Shown here piece by piece: positions 51,336 to 58,366 of a stretch of 64,000 nt of DNA (the first letter of the stretch is position 1; every line of letters starts with the position of its first letter). The notes beneath the pieces are model-generated. The model did no database searches and was not told where the DNA came from. It worked only from the letters and a program-made list of their open reading frames with translations. A program made the position numbers and the translations under genes. Source of the DNA: GCA-002726655 sp046582185 (GTDB lineage: Bacteria; Pseudomonadota; Gammaproteobacteria; Pseudomonadales; Azotimanducaceae). Location of the stretch: NCBI GenBank assembly GCA_046582185.1, contig JAYGEX010000007.1, forward strand, positions 1 through 64,000, given 5' to 3'.

Positions 51336-52148
51336 CTACTTAACTGTACCATCGGTATCGGTATCGGTATCGGTATCGGTATCGGTTTCGGCATTGGCAA
51401 GGAGTTCATCATCGCTCAATTCCAGGTACTTTTTAAGGTAGTGAACGCCGGCATAAAAGGGCAATGTGTCTGCAAGGGCAACACAAAATTTGAATGTATA
51501 ATTGCTCACCATCAGTACTAACATCGCTCCACCGCTGATGGCACCTGCAATAAACTGCGCGCCGAAGGTCACGGTGATTACGGTCAGGGAATCAACACCC
51601 TGGCTCAAGAGTGTACTGCCACTATTCCTTAACCAGAGGTGTTTGCCCTTGGTCAGCTTCTTCAAATAATGGAAAACTGCCACGTCACAATATTGTGCAG
51701 CGATATAAGCGATCATTGATGCCATAACTGCGCCGGAAGTTGTTGCATAAAGCAGAGTAAACAATTCGACAGAGCCTGAGGCTGATTCGCCGTTGGGTAA
51801 TGCCACGTCTTCGGCCAGTTGAATAAGTTGCCATGGAGGCTGGCTTTCAAGTCCGACGGATGGAATCTGGTTGGCTAACCACATGGTGCCGAGAATGAGA
51901 AAGTTAAGGCCAAGGCCGACAGTGACAAGAAAATTAGCCCTTGCCCGGCCATAGAGTTCACTGATGAGGTCGGTGCAAAGAAAGGTCAGCGGATAGGGTA
52001 GTACGCCAACCGCAAGCGCCAGCGGTCCGATCTGAATAAAGCGAGTGATGCCGATGATGTTGAGCATTGTCATTGCGCACAGAAAAATGCCTGCCAGTAC
52101 CAGGAACACTCGTTCGCGTCGCTCTCTTAATTCATCGCTTATCTGCAT
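51336..52148 (-). CDS. yhhQ: Queuosine precursor transporter
   Basis: A membrane protein of 270 residues with about seven helices matching the DUF165/YhhQ family (ECF/vitamin-uptake-like), which imports queuosine precursors preQ0 and preQ1. The N-terminal half has LTFLCTDLISELYGRARAN, the DLxSExYGRxxA-like signature. The C-terminus is unusual: six ATCGGT repeats encode an Asp-Thr tail (D-T-D-T) of about 12 residues. Together with queF at 17816 it shows that queuosine is important here, although other que genes are not in the window. Confidence 0.9.
   Translation of the reverse strand: MQISDELRERRERVFLVLAGIFLCAMTMLNIIGITRFIQIGPLALAVGVLPYPLTFLCTDLISELYGRARANFLVTVGLGLNFLILGTMWLANQIPSVGLESQPPWQLIQLAEDVALPNGESASGSVELFTLLYATTSGAVMASMIAYIAAQYCDVAVFHYLKKLTKGKHLWLRNSGSTLLSQGVDSLTVITVTFGAQFIAGAISGGAMLVLMVSNYTFKFCVALADTLPFYAGVHYLKKYLELSDDELLANAETDTDTDTDTDTDGTVK
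51351..51386 (-). repeat. Six-copy ATCGGT microsatellite in the YhhQ tail
   Basis: Exactly six contiguous hexamers, coding for alternating Thr and Asp at the C-terminus. A seventh diverged unit (TTCGGC) adjoins. The length is a multiple of three, so copy changes stay in frame; this is a possible slippage site. Confidence 0.85.
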
Positions 52149-52174
52149 AGATTCAAACTCCAGGAATGAAGGGT

Positions 52175-52909
52175 TCAGGATTCAATCTGTCCCAGATTGG
52201 CATGAATAACTGCGCCATTCAGAACAGGGTGCTCTGCAACAAAGAAAATCGTGTCTGCTATCTCTTCCGGTGTAATCAGCCTGCCGAATGTAGAAAGCCC
52301 GCCGAGGCTGTCCAGGATTTCCTGATCGTTACTAACGTGGGCACGGAGCATTTCTGTATTGGTAAAGCCGGGACAAATGCAGGTAGTGTGAATGCCGGTG
52401 CCTGCAAGATCCTGGCAGCTAGCGCGCATCATGCCGACAACAGCATGTTTACTGGTGACGTAACTGAAGGAGTTTGCTACGGCTTTCTCCGACAAGGTGG
52501 AACCAATATAGATAACGGCTGATCCTGGTTGCATCCTGTTCAATACTACTTGATTAACGATATGCGGAGCGATGACATTGAGATTGATTGTCCTGCGGAA
52601 ATTATCGGTATCCATATCCAGAACGGAATCGTTGATCAGGGTTGCAGCGTTGTGAACCAGGATAATTTCACCGGCTTCGAGTATCTCGTCCAATATAAGC
52701 TTGAGTTCGTGGTCTGCATTATCTGCCGCGAGATCGATACGATGATTTTCAATTCTCTTATCTTTTGCGGGAGATCTCGAGAGATTGATGACGCGGTATC
52801 CGGCATCACAAAATTTTAAGGCGGTCGCCCGGCCAATTCCTTTGCTTGCACCGGTGATGACTAATGTTTTAGAGGCGGTTTTCGATGTGCTCTCTGATGA
52901 GGTCTTCAA
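52175..52909 (-). CDS. Short-chain dehydrogenase, pterin-linked by operon context
   Basis: A classical SDR of 244 residues: TGASKGIG cofactor loop, NLSRS after strand 2 (favouring NADPH), VHNAA (the N-A-G equivalent), a catalytic Ser in IGSTLSEKA and YVTSK. Its start overlaps the stop of the PTPS gene by 4 bp (ATGA), so both are made together. That suggests a pterin reductase, by analogy with sepiapterin or dihydromonapterin reductases, but sequence alone would fit many substrates. Confidence 0.8.
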   Translation of the reverse strand: MKTSSESTSKTASKTLVITGASKGIGRATALKFCDAGYRVINLSRSPAKDKRIENHRIDLAADNADHELKLILDEILEAGEIILVHNAATLINDSVLDMDTDNFRRTINLNVIAPHIVNQVVLNRMQPGSAVIYIGSTLSEKAVANSFSYVTSKHAVVGMMRASCQDLAGTGIHTTCICPGFTNTEMLRAHVSNDQEILDSLGGLSTFGRLITPEEIADTIFFVAEHPVLNGAVIHANLGQIES

Positions 52910-53433
52910 GAGGACTCCCAGGCACTACATCCGGTTTGTCCAGGGCTGGAACTTACCTTCACCGTCAGTGATTTGATTCCCCTGTCTTGAAATTCCCCAT
53001 GATCTAGCATGCGCTGTAAAAAGTAATGGGAAAATTCTTCTACGGTGGTATTGGCGATTGGCAGTACCATGACGTCTCGTTCCAGAAAGGGTATTCGCTC
53101 TCCGTTAAATATCGCTATGGTGTAGTCATTTTCTTTGACCACTTCGAGGAAGGGCGATTTCGACGGCAGGATGACTTGTTCATCAATTTCCTCACACAAT
53201 TCACGAATCACTCGTTTGATAATGCCATAGTCGAACATCAGTCCGTTCTCGTTAACCGGCGCAGTGAGATCGCAGGCCACTTGAAAATTATGTCCGTGCA
53301 GGTTCTCTCTTTCTGTTTTGCTAAATATGGTGAAGTGAGCAACGGAGAAATTCAGAGCATGTTTTGCGATTTCTATTCTGCAGTATCGCGTTGGTGCTGA
53401 ATCACTCAATTTTGCTACTCTCAATATTGGCAA
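52906..53433 (-). CDS. 6-pyruvoyltetrahydropterin-synthase family, PTPS-III type motif
   Basis: A T-fold enzyme of 175 residues. Zinc ligands are H33 (FSVAHF) and H46, H48 in ENLHGHNF. The usual catalytic Cys of QueD (C-x-x-x-H-G-H) is absent; E43 gives E-x-x-H-G-H, the signature of PTPS-III enzymes that can replace dihydroneopterin aldolase in folate synthesis. The C-terminal pterin-binding E-T-P motif also differs (SSSPGQTG). It is therefore probably not QueD despite lying near yhhQ. It overlaps and likely cooperates with the SDR. Confidence 0.75.
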   Translation of the reverse strand: MPILRVAKLSDSAPTRYCRIEIAKHALNFSVAHFTIFSKTERENLHGHNFQVACDLTAPVNENGLMFDYGIIKRVIRELCEEIDEQVILPSKSPFLEVVKENDYTIAIFNGERIPFLERDVMVLPIANTTVEEFSHYFLQRMLDHGEFQDRGIKSLTVKVSSSPGQTGCSAWESS

Positions 53434-53656
53434 GTTAATGCGGTGCCCAATACTATCTTAGGAGGCGGTTTGAAAATAGCTTGATTTTGCTTCGTGGTCC
53501 TTCGCGCAACTTCCGAACAGCTCATTGCAGTGTCACGAATTCCAGGACTGTGAGATGATCAGAAAAACGCAGCCCAATTGATTCATATTAGAAGTAAGGT
53601 GAAGCGACTGATATGAGATCAGCATGATAATAAATTTAAGAATTAGGGGGACGTAC

Positions 53657-53761
53657 ATGATGGAACAAATGATGGGCGTGAACTTGCGCAAAGATGCTGT
53701 GGAAATGGACCTTGTTTTCGAATATATATTCCACGCTGATATTCTGGCGGCCCCATCATGA
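53657..53761 (+). CDS. 34-codon leader frame overlapping the GPH transporter start
   Basis: An open frame starting ATGATG with a strong AGGGGG seven bases upstream. The product, MMEQMMGVNLRKDAVEMDL then FEYIFHADILAAPS, is not recognised. Its TGA overlaps the ATG of the transporter (ATGA, 53758-53761), and the transporter has no good ribosome site of its own, so the pair looks translationally coupled. It may be a true small protein or a leader peptide that sets transporter expression. Confidence 0.5.
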   Translation: MMEQMMGVNLRKDAVEMDLVFEYIFHADILAAPS

Positions 53762-55194
53762 AAAATTCCGTCTCCATCCCAATGAAGATGGCCTTTGGGA
53801 TTGGCGCCTCGGGCGAGGCCGCGACCAACTGGATTTTTAATGCCTTAACCTTCTTTTACTACAATCAGATTCTTGGCCTTTCTGGGACGATGACTGCAAT
53901 CGCCGTGACCATTGGCATTGCCTCTGATGCCATCACCGATCCCTTAATGGGTTCAATATCAGATCGCTGGCGCTCGAAGTTGGGCAGGCGCCATCCCTTT
54001 ATGTTCGCCGCGCCGCTGCCGCTGGTCATCACGATATATATGATATTTAACCCACCTGCAGATCTGTCCGAAAATATGTTGTTTGTCTGGTTTGCCGTGT
54101 TTACGGTTCTCATGCGCATCTGCTCCACCTTGTTTGCTGTGCCTCACCTGGCAATGGGAGCGGAGTTGTCGGATGATTATTTCGAGCGCTCCGTCATCAT
54201 GAGCTACAACAACGTATTCACATACGTGGGTGTCATCATCATGCACATAGTCGTATGGGTGTTCATCTTCCCTTCGTTTGACGACGGCAGAATGACGCAA
54301 AGTGCCTATATGCCAATTGTCTGGTTTTGCGGCAGTCTTATCATGGTCTGCATGCTCGGCTCTGCATTCGCAACCAGAGGTCAAATCAGCCGAATGAAGA
54401 AGGTGCCAGATGATTTGCCGCCTTTCACCTTCCTGCAGATGTTGAGTGATATGGGCTCTGCTATCGGCAATATTAACTATCGATACCTTTTATTTGGCCT
54501 CTTTTTTCTTTCCGTGACAATTGGTACTCACGAGACGCTCGGCTTGTACATGAATACATTCTATTGGGAGTTAAGCGACGAGCAAATTGCGGTACTCATC
54601 CTCTCGAATGTATTTGGATATGCCATCGGCTTTGCGACGGCAGCATCACTGCATACGGTGATTGAAAAACGCTGGGCAATAGTTGCAACGGCAGCTGGAC
54701 TGTCGGTGACCTGGTCCGCAGCGGTTACCTTGCGACTGTTTGACCTTGCGCCCGAAAATGCGACCTGGAGTCTTGTTGCGTTCATCATTTTCTTTGGCAC
54801 CATGGCATCTACTTGCGGTTCGATATTAAACATTAGTGTTATGTCGGCCCTGGCAGACATTGCTGATGAGCATGAACTGAAAACAGGTCGCCGGCAGGAG
54901 GGAATCTTTTATTCCGCCAGGACTTTTTTTGCCAAGGCAACCAACGGTATCGGGCATGTGGTTGCGGGTATCGCGTTGGATATTATCGACTTTCCGCGAG
55001 GTGTTGCTGCCAGTGAGATTGATCCGGACAAAATCTATGCCTTGGGAATTCTTGATGGGCCATTCGCTATGATCTGGGGGCTCATCGCAGCTGTTATTTA
55101 TGCCGGTTATCGAATTGACAAAGCCTCCCATGCGAGAGTCAGCATGGCGCTGCGAGAACGTGAACAATCATCGGTGGGTGTAGAACAGTCATGA
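53758..55194 (+). CDS. GPH-family sugar:cation symporter (MFS)
   Basis: A transporter of 478 residues and 12 helices. It has the family loop SISDRWRSKLGRRHPFMFAAP and GIGASGEAATNWIFN at the start. Related to the transporter at 20823. Substrate unknown; with the SDR downstream (83 bp) it may import a sugar or glycoside for oxidation. Its end is contained in an 18-bp repeat array. Confidence 0.9.
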   Translation: MKNSVSIPMKMAFGIGASGEAATNWIFNALTFFYYNQILGLSGTMTAIAVTIGIASDAITDPLMGSISDRWRSKLGRRHPFMFAAPLPLVITIYMIFNPPADLSENMLFVWFAVFTVLMRICSTLFAVPHLAMGAELSDDYFERSVIMSYNNVFTYVGVIIMHIVVWVFIFPSFDDGRMTQSAYMPIVWFCGSLIMVCMLGSAFATRGQISRMKKVPDDLPPFTFLQMLSDMGSAIGNINYRYLLFGLFFLSVTIGTHETLGLYMNTFYWELSDEQIAVLILSNVFGYAIGFATAASLHTVIEKRWAIVATAAGLSVTWSAAVTLRLFDLAPENATWSLVAFIIFFGTMASTCGSILNISVMSALADIADEHELKTGRRQEGIFYSARTFFAKATNGIGHVVAGIALDIIDFPRGVAASEIDPDKIYALGILDGPFAMIWGLIAAVIYAGYRIDKASHARVSMALREREQSSVGVEQS

Positions 55195-55254
55195 ACCTAA
55201 AAACAGTCATGAACCCATAAACAGTCATGAACCTATAAACAGTCACTAACTTAA
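55183..55254 (+). repeat. Four 18-bp tandem repeats over the transporter stop codon
   Basis: Units of 18 bp (55183, 55201, 55219, 55237; core ACAGTCATGAACC) are contiguous. The first contains the last codons (E-Q-S) and the TGA stop of the transporter; the next two repeat the stop in the same register, so three consecutive TGA codons stand 18 bp apart. The fourth copy has mutated to CACTAAC. Confidence 0.85.
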
Positions 55255-55277
55255 ACTTAAATTGATACGGAGTATAT

Positions 55278-56054
55278 ATGCCTCTTTCGAGTCTCAGTCG
55301 GTCCATCAAGGGTGAAGTAGCCATAGTCACTGGTGCTGCCAGTGGAATGGGCCGCGCAACAGCACATTTGTTTGGTGATGAGGGTGCCCGCGTTGCACTC
55401 ATAGATATCAATGAAGAGCCGCTTAAAGAAGTTGTCGGAGAGATGCTGGGCGCCGGTTATGATGCAAAAGGCTGGGTGCTTGACCTTTCGGATGCCGATG
55501 CGATAGCTTCGGTTATTGTTGAGATCGGTGAACATTTTGGCGCCATCGATATTCTTGTTAATAATGCGGGCATTTCCATACCCGTTGCGATCGATAGCGA
55601 CGACTATCCGGCAGCATGGAACAAAGTATTGTCTATACTCTTAACCGCACATACGCTAACCATACGTGCAGCATTGCCATGGCTCCGAAAATCGGCTCAC
55701 GGCAGGATAGTCAACATCGCATCAACCGAAGGCCTTGGCGCGACGAAATTTGGCAGCCCATATACAGCAGCGAAGACTGGCGTTATTGGACTCACCAGAT
55801 CACTTGCAGTAGAGCTGGGTCCTGAAGGCATTACCGTCAATTGCGTTTGCCCAGGACCAATCAATACGGGCATGACTGCTGGTATCAAGGATGAGCACAA
55901 GGAGATATTTGCTCGTAGGCGAGTCGCCTTAAAGCGTTATGCAGAGCCCGAGGAAGTAGCACACGGCACGCTAAATCTTGTATTACCTGCGTCCCAGTTT
56001 ATGACAGGGGTTACCTTGCCTGTTGATGGTGGTCTGACCATTAAGAATGCCTAA
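55278..56054 (+). CDS. Short-chain dehydrogenase/reductase
   Basis: A classical SDR of 258 residues with TGAASGMG, acidic D after strand 2 (LIDIN, favouring NAD), NNAGIS, the catalytic Ser in NIASTEG and YTAAKTG. It resembles 3-oxoacyl or sugar-alcohol dehydrogenases; the neighbouring GPH transporter hints at a polyol or sugar substrate. CGGAG upstream supports the ATG. Confidence 0.88.
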   Translation: MPLSSLSRSIKGEVAIVTGAASGMGRATAHLFGDEGARVALIDINEEPLKEVVGEMLGAGYDAKGWVLDLSDADAIASVIVEIGEHFGAIDILVNNAGISIPVAIDSDDYPAAWNKVLSILLTAHTLTIRAALPWLRKSAHGRIVNIASTEGLGATKFGSPYTAAKTGVIGLTRSLAVELGPEGITVNCVCPGPINTGMTAGIKDEHKEIFARRRVALKRYAEPEEVAHGTLNLVLPASQFMTGVTLPVDGGLTIKNA

Positions 56055-56079
56055 CGATAATCGTGTTCTGCATTTTCCA

Positions 56080-56116
56080 TTCGGCCTTGGTTATTTCTGG
56101 ACGGGAACTAGCTTGC
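56080..56116. repeat. 37-bp direct repeat, copy 1
   Basis: Identical to 56206-56242; starts TTCGGCCTTGG and ends AACTAGCTTGC. This copy is intergenic, downstream of both convergent genes. Confidence 0.85.
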
Positions 56117-56205
56117 GGTCGTCCGGAAATGGAATCCTCCGGTGCTACTTCCCTGTTAAGTGATTATTTTATATAGCCAACGGCTCTATAGTTTTGCAAA
56201 TGTTG

Positions 56206-56242
56206 TTCGGCCTTGGTTATTTCTGGACGGGAACTAGCTTGC
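56206..56242. repeat. 37-bp direct repeat, copy 2 over the KAS III stop
   Basis: The copy contains the last two codons and TAG stop (56234-56236, minus) of the KAS III gene. It is 126 bp from copy 1. Confidence 0.85.
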
Positions 56243-57373
56243 TGCCTGCTTCCTGAGGACAAGACTGCCAATAGAATATCCTGCACCGAACGAACAGATA
56301 AGGCCGATGTCCCCTTCCTGCAGATCTTTGTGGTGCAGATTAAACGCAATAAGCGATCCAGCTGATGCTGTGTTTGCATATTCATCCAATACAATTGGTG
56401 CTTCTTCTGCCGTCGCTGGCCTGCCAAGAATTCGTTTACTGATCAGCAGGTTCATACTCAGGTTTGCCTGATGTAACCACCACCTTTTTACATCCGTGGG
56501 TGTAAGGTCCAGTTCGCCCAGCTGGTCAACGATGTGACTCGCCGCCATGGGGCATACCTCTTTAAAGACGCTGCGGCCTTCCTGATGGAAGAACTTATCA
56601 TCGCCGTACGGGTCGGCATCTGTGGAGTTTGTAATATAGCCAAAGTTTGACCGGATATTATTTGAGAACAGCGTTACAGCCTTGGTGCCGAGTATTTCAT
56701 AACTGTGTTCTGAGTTGGCGGTGTCGCTCGCTTCGATTATCGTCGCGGTTGATACGTCGCCGAAGATGAAGTGGCTATCTCTGTCCTTGTAGTTAACTTG
56801 CGGCGACGTCAGCTCCGGGTTAATCACCAGCACGCATTTCGCGGTTCCGGCACTTACCATTTCGTAGGCGCGCTGAAGGGCAAATGTTGCTGCAGAGCAA
56901 GCGACCAGCATATCGAACCCGAATCCTTCGATCCCCAATTCGCTTTGAACTTCGATTGCGATCGCAGGGTAGTATCGCTCTGTATAGGCGCAGCCGACAA
57001 TAACGGCATCAATATCAGAAGGCTGTTTGTTGGCTTCCTTAAGTGCAACCCGCGCAGCATTGACGGCGATTTCGGCCTGGTGTGAGAGTTCATCTTCTCT
57101 CCTTTCAGGGATTTTTGGCCGCATTCGATCAATATCCAGAATGCCTTCTTTGATGTAGGCATAGCGTGCCTTAATGCCGGATGCCTTTTCGATAAATGCA
57201 GATGATGAGAGCGGCTTTGCATCCATGGACCCGCTTTCTATTGCTGTGGCATTCTCGTCGTTAAACTTTTGTGCATAGCCATTGTAGGCGCCAACAAGCT
57301 CCTCATTGGTAATGACATGTTCAGGCTTCCATAAACCAGAGCCACTTATTATGATTTTTTTTGTCACTGGCAT
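56234..57373 (-). CDS. Beta-ketoacyl-ACP synthase III family enzyme
   Basis: A thiolase-fold enzyme of 379 residues with an intact Cys-His-Asn triad: C159 (LVACSAATFAL), H301 (WWLHQAN), N334 (EYANTASAG). It is longer than FabH (about 317) and resembles the P. aeruginosa PA3286 type (beta-ketodecanoyl-ACP synthase), which condenses medium-chain acyl-CoA with malonyl-ACP and links beta-oxidation to synthesis. An OleA-like or PQS-type role is less likely. The stop lies in the 37-bp repeat. It diverges from the MBL gene. Confidence 0.82.
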   Translation of the reverse strand: MPVTKKIIISGSGLWKPEHVITNEELVGAYNGYAQKFNDENATAIESGSMDAKPLSSSAFIEKASGIKARYAYIKEGILDIDRMRPKIPERREDELSHQAEIAVNAARVALKEANKQPSDIDAVIVGCAYTERYYPAIAIEVQSELGIEGFGFDMLVACSAATFALQRAYEMVSAGTAKCVLVINPELTSPQVNYKDRDSHFIFGDVSTATIIEASDTANSEHSYEILGTKAVTLFSNNIRSNFGYITNSTDADPYGDDKFFHQEGRSVFKEVCPMAASHIVDQLGELDLTPTDVKRWWLHQANLSMNLLISKRILGRPATAEEAPIVLDEYANTASAGSLIAFNLHHKDLQEGDIGLICSFGAGYSIGSLVLRKQAAS

Positions 57374-57477
57374 TCTCTAGATAGATTAGATGGACTGAAG
57401 GGCCATACTATAGACCCCCGGGACGATAGCCAAGTTTAGCCTGTCGCCTCCACGGAGGATTGATATAATTATCCACT

Positions 57478-58209
57478 ATGAAAATCCATCTAGTAAAAAC
57501 CCGCTATTCAAACAGTTATGTCGTCGAAGAGCGCCGCGCGCTCCTGGTCATTGATGTAGCCATGCGATGTGACGGTTATGTCTTAAAATACATTAACGAA
57601 GAATTAAGGCGGGATATCATGGATGTGGCATTGGTTGTCTGCACCCATGACGACCCGGACCACATTGGCGGAGTGACTGCGATTGCCAAATCCTGCCAGG
57701 CAGTTTCTGCCATTCCCCATGCATCGAAGCGACCCCACATCAAGTTATACCGCAATCCCTTCGGGCCCTTCGTAAAATTTGCCACCGCAATGCAGGAGGC
57801 AACCCGGGCGCGGGCGCGCACTATGTACCTCAACAAAGAGCGTGATTCACGTTATCAGCACGTGCCGAATCTGCATCTGGACAAGCCTATGCCAGAGCAC
57901 ATTGTCTTGCGCCGGCATAGGCTAAAAGATGGTAGAAGGCTCGAGGGGTTTGAGGATTGGCAAGTGGTGCACACGCCCGGACATAGCTGGGACAGCGTCT
58001 GTTTCTTTCATCATCCGACCCGAAGTTTGGTGACTGGAGATACGCTGCTTGGCAGTGGCTCCCTCGGTCACCTGGTACGCCCGGCAATCTACGATAATCC
58101 CATTGCCATGCGGCGAACCTTGAGGAAATTGAAGCGACTTTGCCCAACCACCGTTTATCCAGGTCATGGATCTATCTTTAATGGTGATCAATTGCTGGAT
58201 CATTTGTAG
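57478..58209 (+). CDS. Metallo-beta-lactamase-fold hydrolase
   Basis: A protein of 243 residues with the metal motif T-H-D-D-P-D-H (H57, D59, D61, H62), then a His in HTPGHSWDS and GD in LVTGDTLL. It is likely cytosolic, resembling glyoxalase-II- or lactonase-like enzymes that hydrolyse esters, thioesters or lactones. The substrate is unknown. It faces the AtuA gene tail-to-tail, ending 137 bp before the AtuA stop, with the tandem repeat array in between. Confidence 0.82.
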   Translation: MKIHLVKTRYSNSYVVEERRALLVIDVAMRCDGYVLKYINEELRRDIMDVALVVCTHDDPDHIGGVTAIAKSCQAVSAIPHASKRPHIKLYRNPFGPFVKFATAMQEATRARARTMYLNKERDSRYQHVPNLHLDKPMPEHIVLRRHRLKDGRRLEGFEDWQVVHTPGHSWDSVCFFHHPTRSLVTGDTLLGSGSLGHLVRPAIYDNPIAMRRTLRKLKRLCPTTVYPGHGSIFNGDQLLDHL

Positions 58210-58250
58210 ATCCAGCCAGCCCTGATATGACACTCAGCTACATTGAAGGC

Positions 58251-58366
58251 GCTGAAGGCTTTTAACCTGCCGCTGAAGGCTCCTAACCTGCCGCTGAAGG
58301 TTCTTAACCCGCAGCTGAAGGCTCCTAACCTGCCGCTGAAGGCTCTTAACCCGCAGCTGAAGGCTC
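58251..58366 (-). repeat. 21-bp tandem array of redundant stop codons after AtuA
   Basis: Five contiguous 21-bp units (58346-58366, 58325-58345, 58304-58324, 58283-58303, 58262-58282) plus a partial sixth. On the minus strand each encodes EPSAAG followed by a stop (TAA or TAG in turn). The first unit is the real C-terminus and stop of AtuA; the others are non-coding copies. Two variants of the unit alternate, giving a 42-bp higher-order period. Confidence 0.9.

Noticed and set aside
52906..53433. QueD assignment for the PTPS-family gene
   Set aside because: The C-x-x-x-H-G-H cysteine needed for 6-carboxytetrahydropterin synthase is missing.
58251..58366. CRISPR-like array
   Set aside because: Units are contiguous with no spacers, and no cas genes are present.
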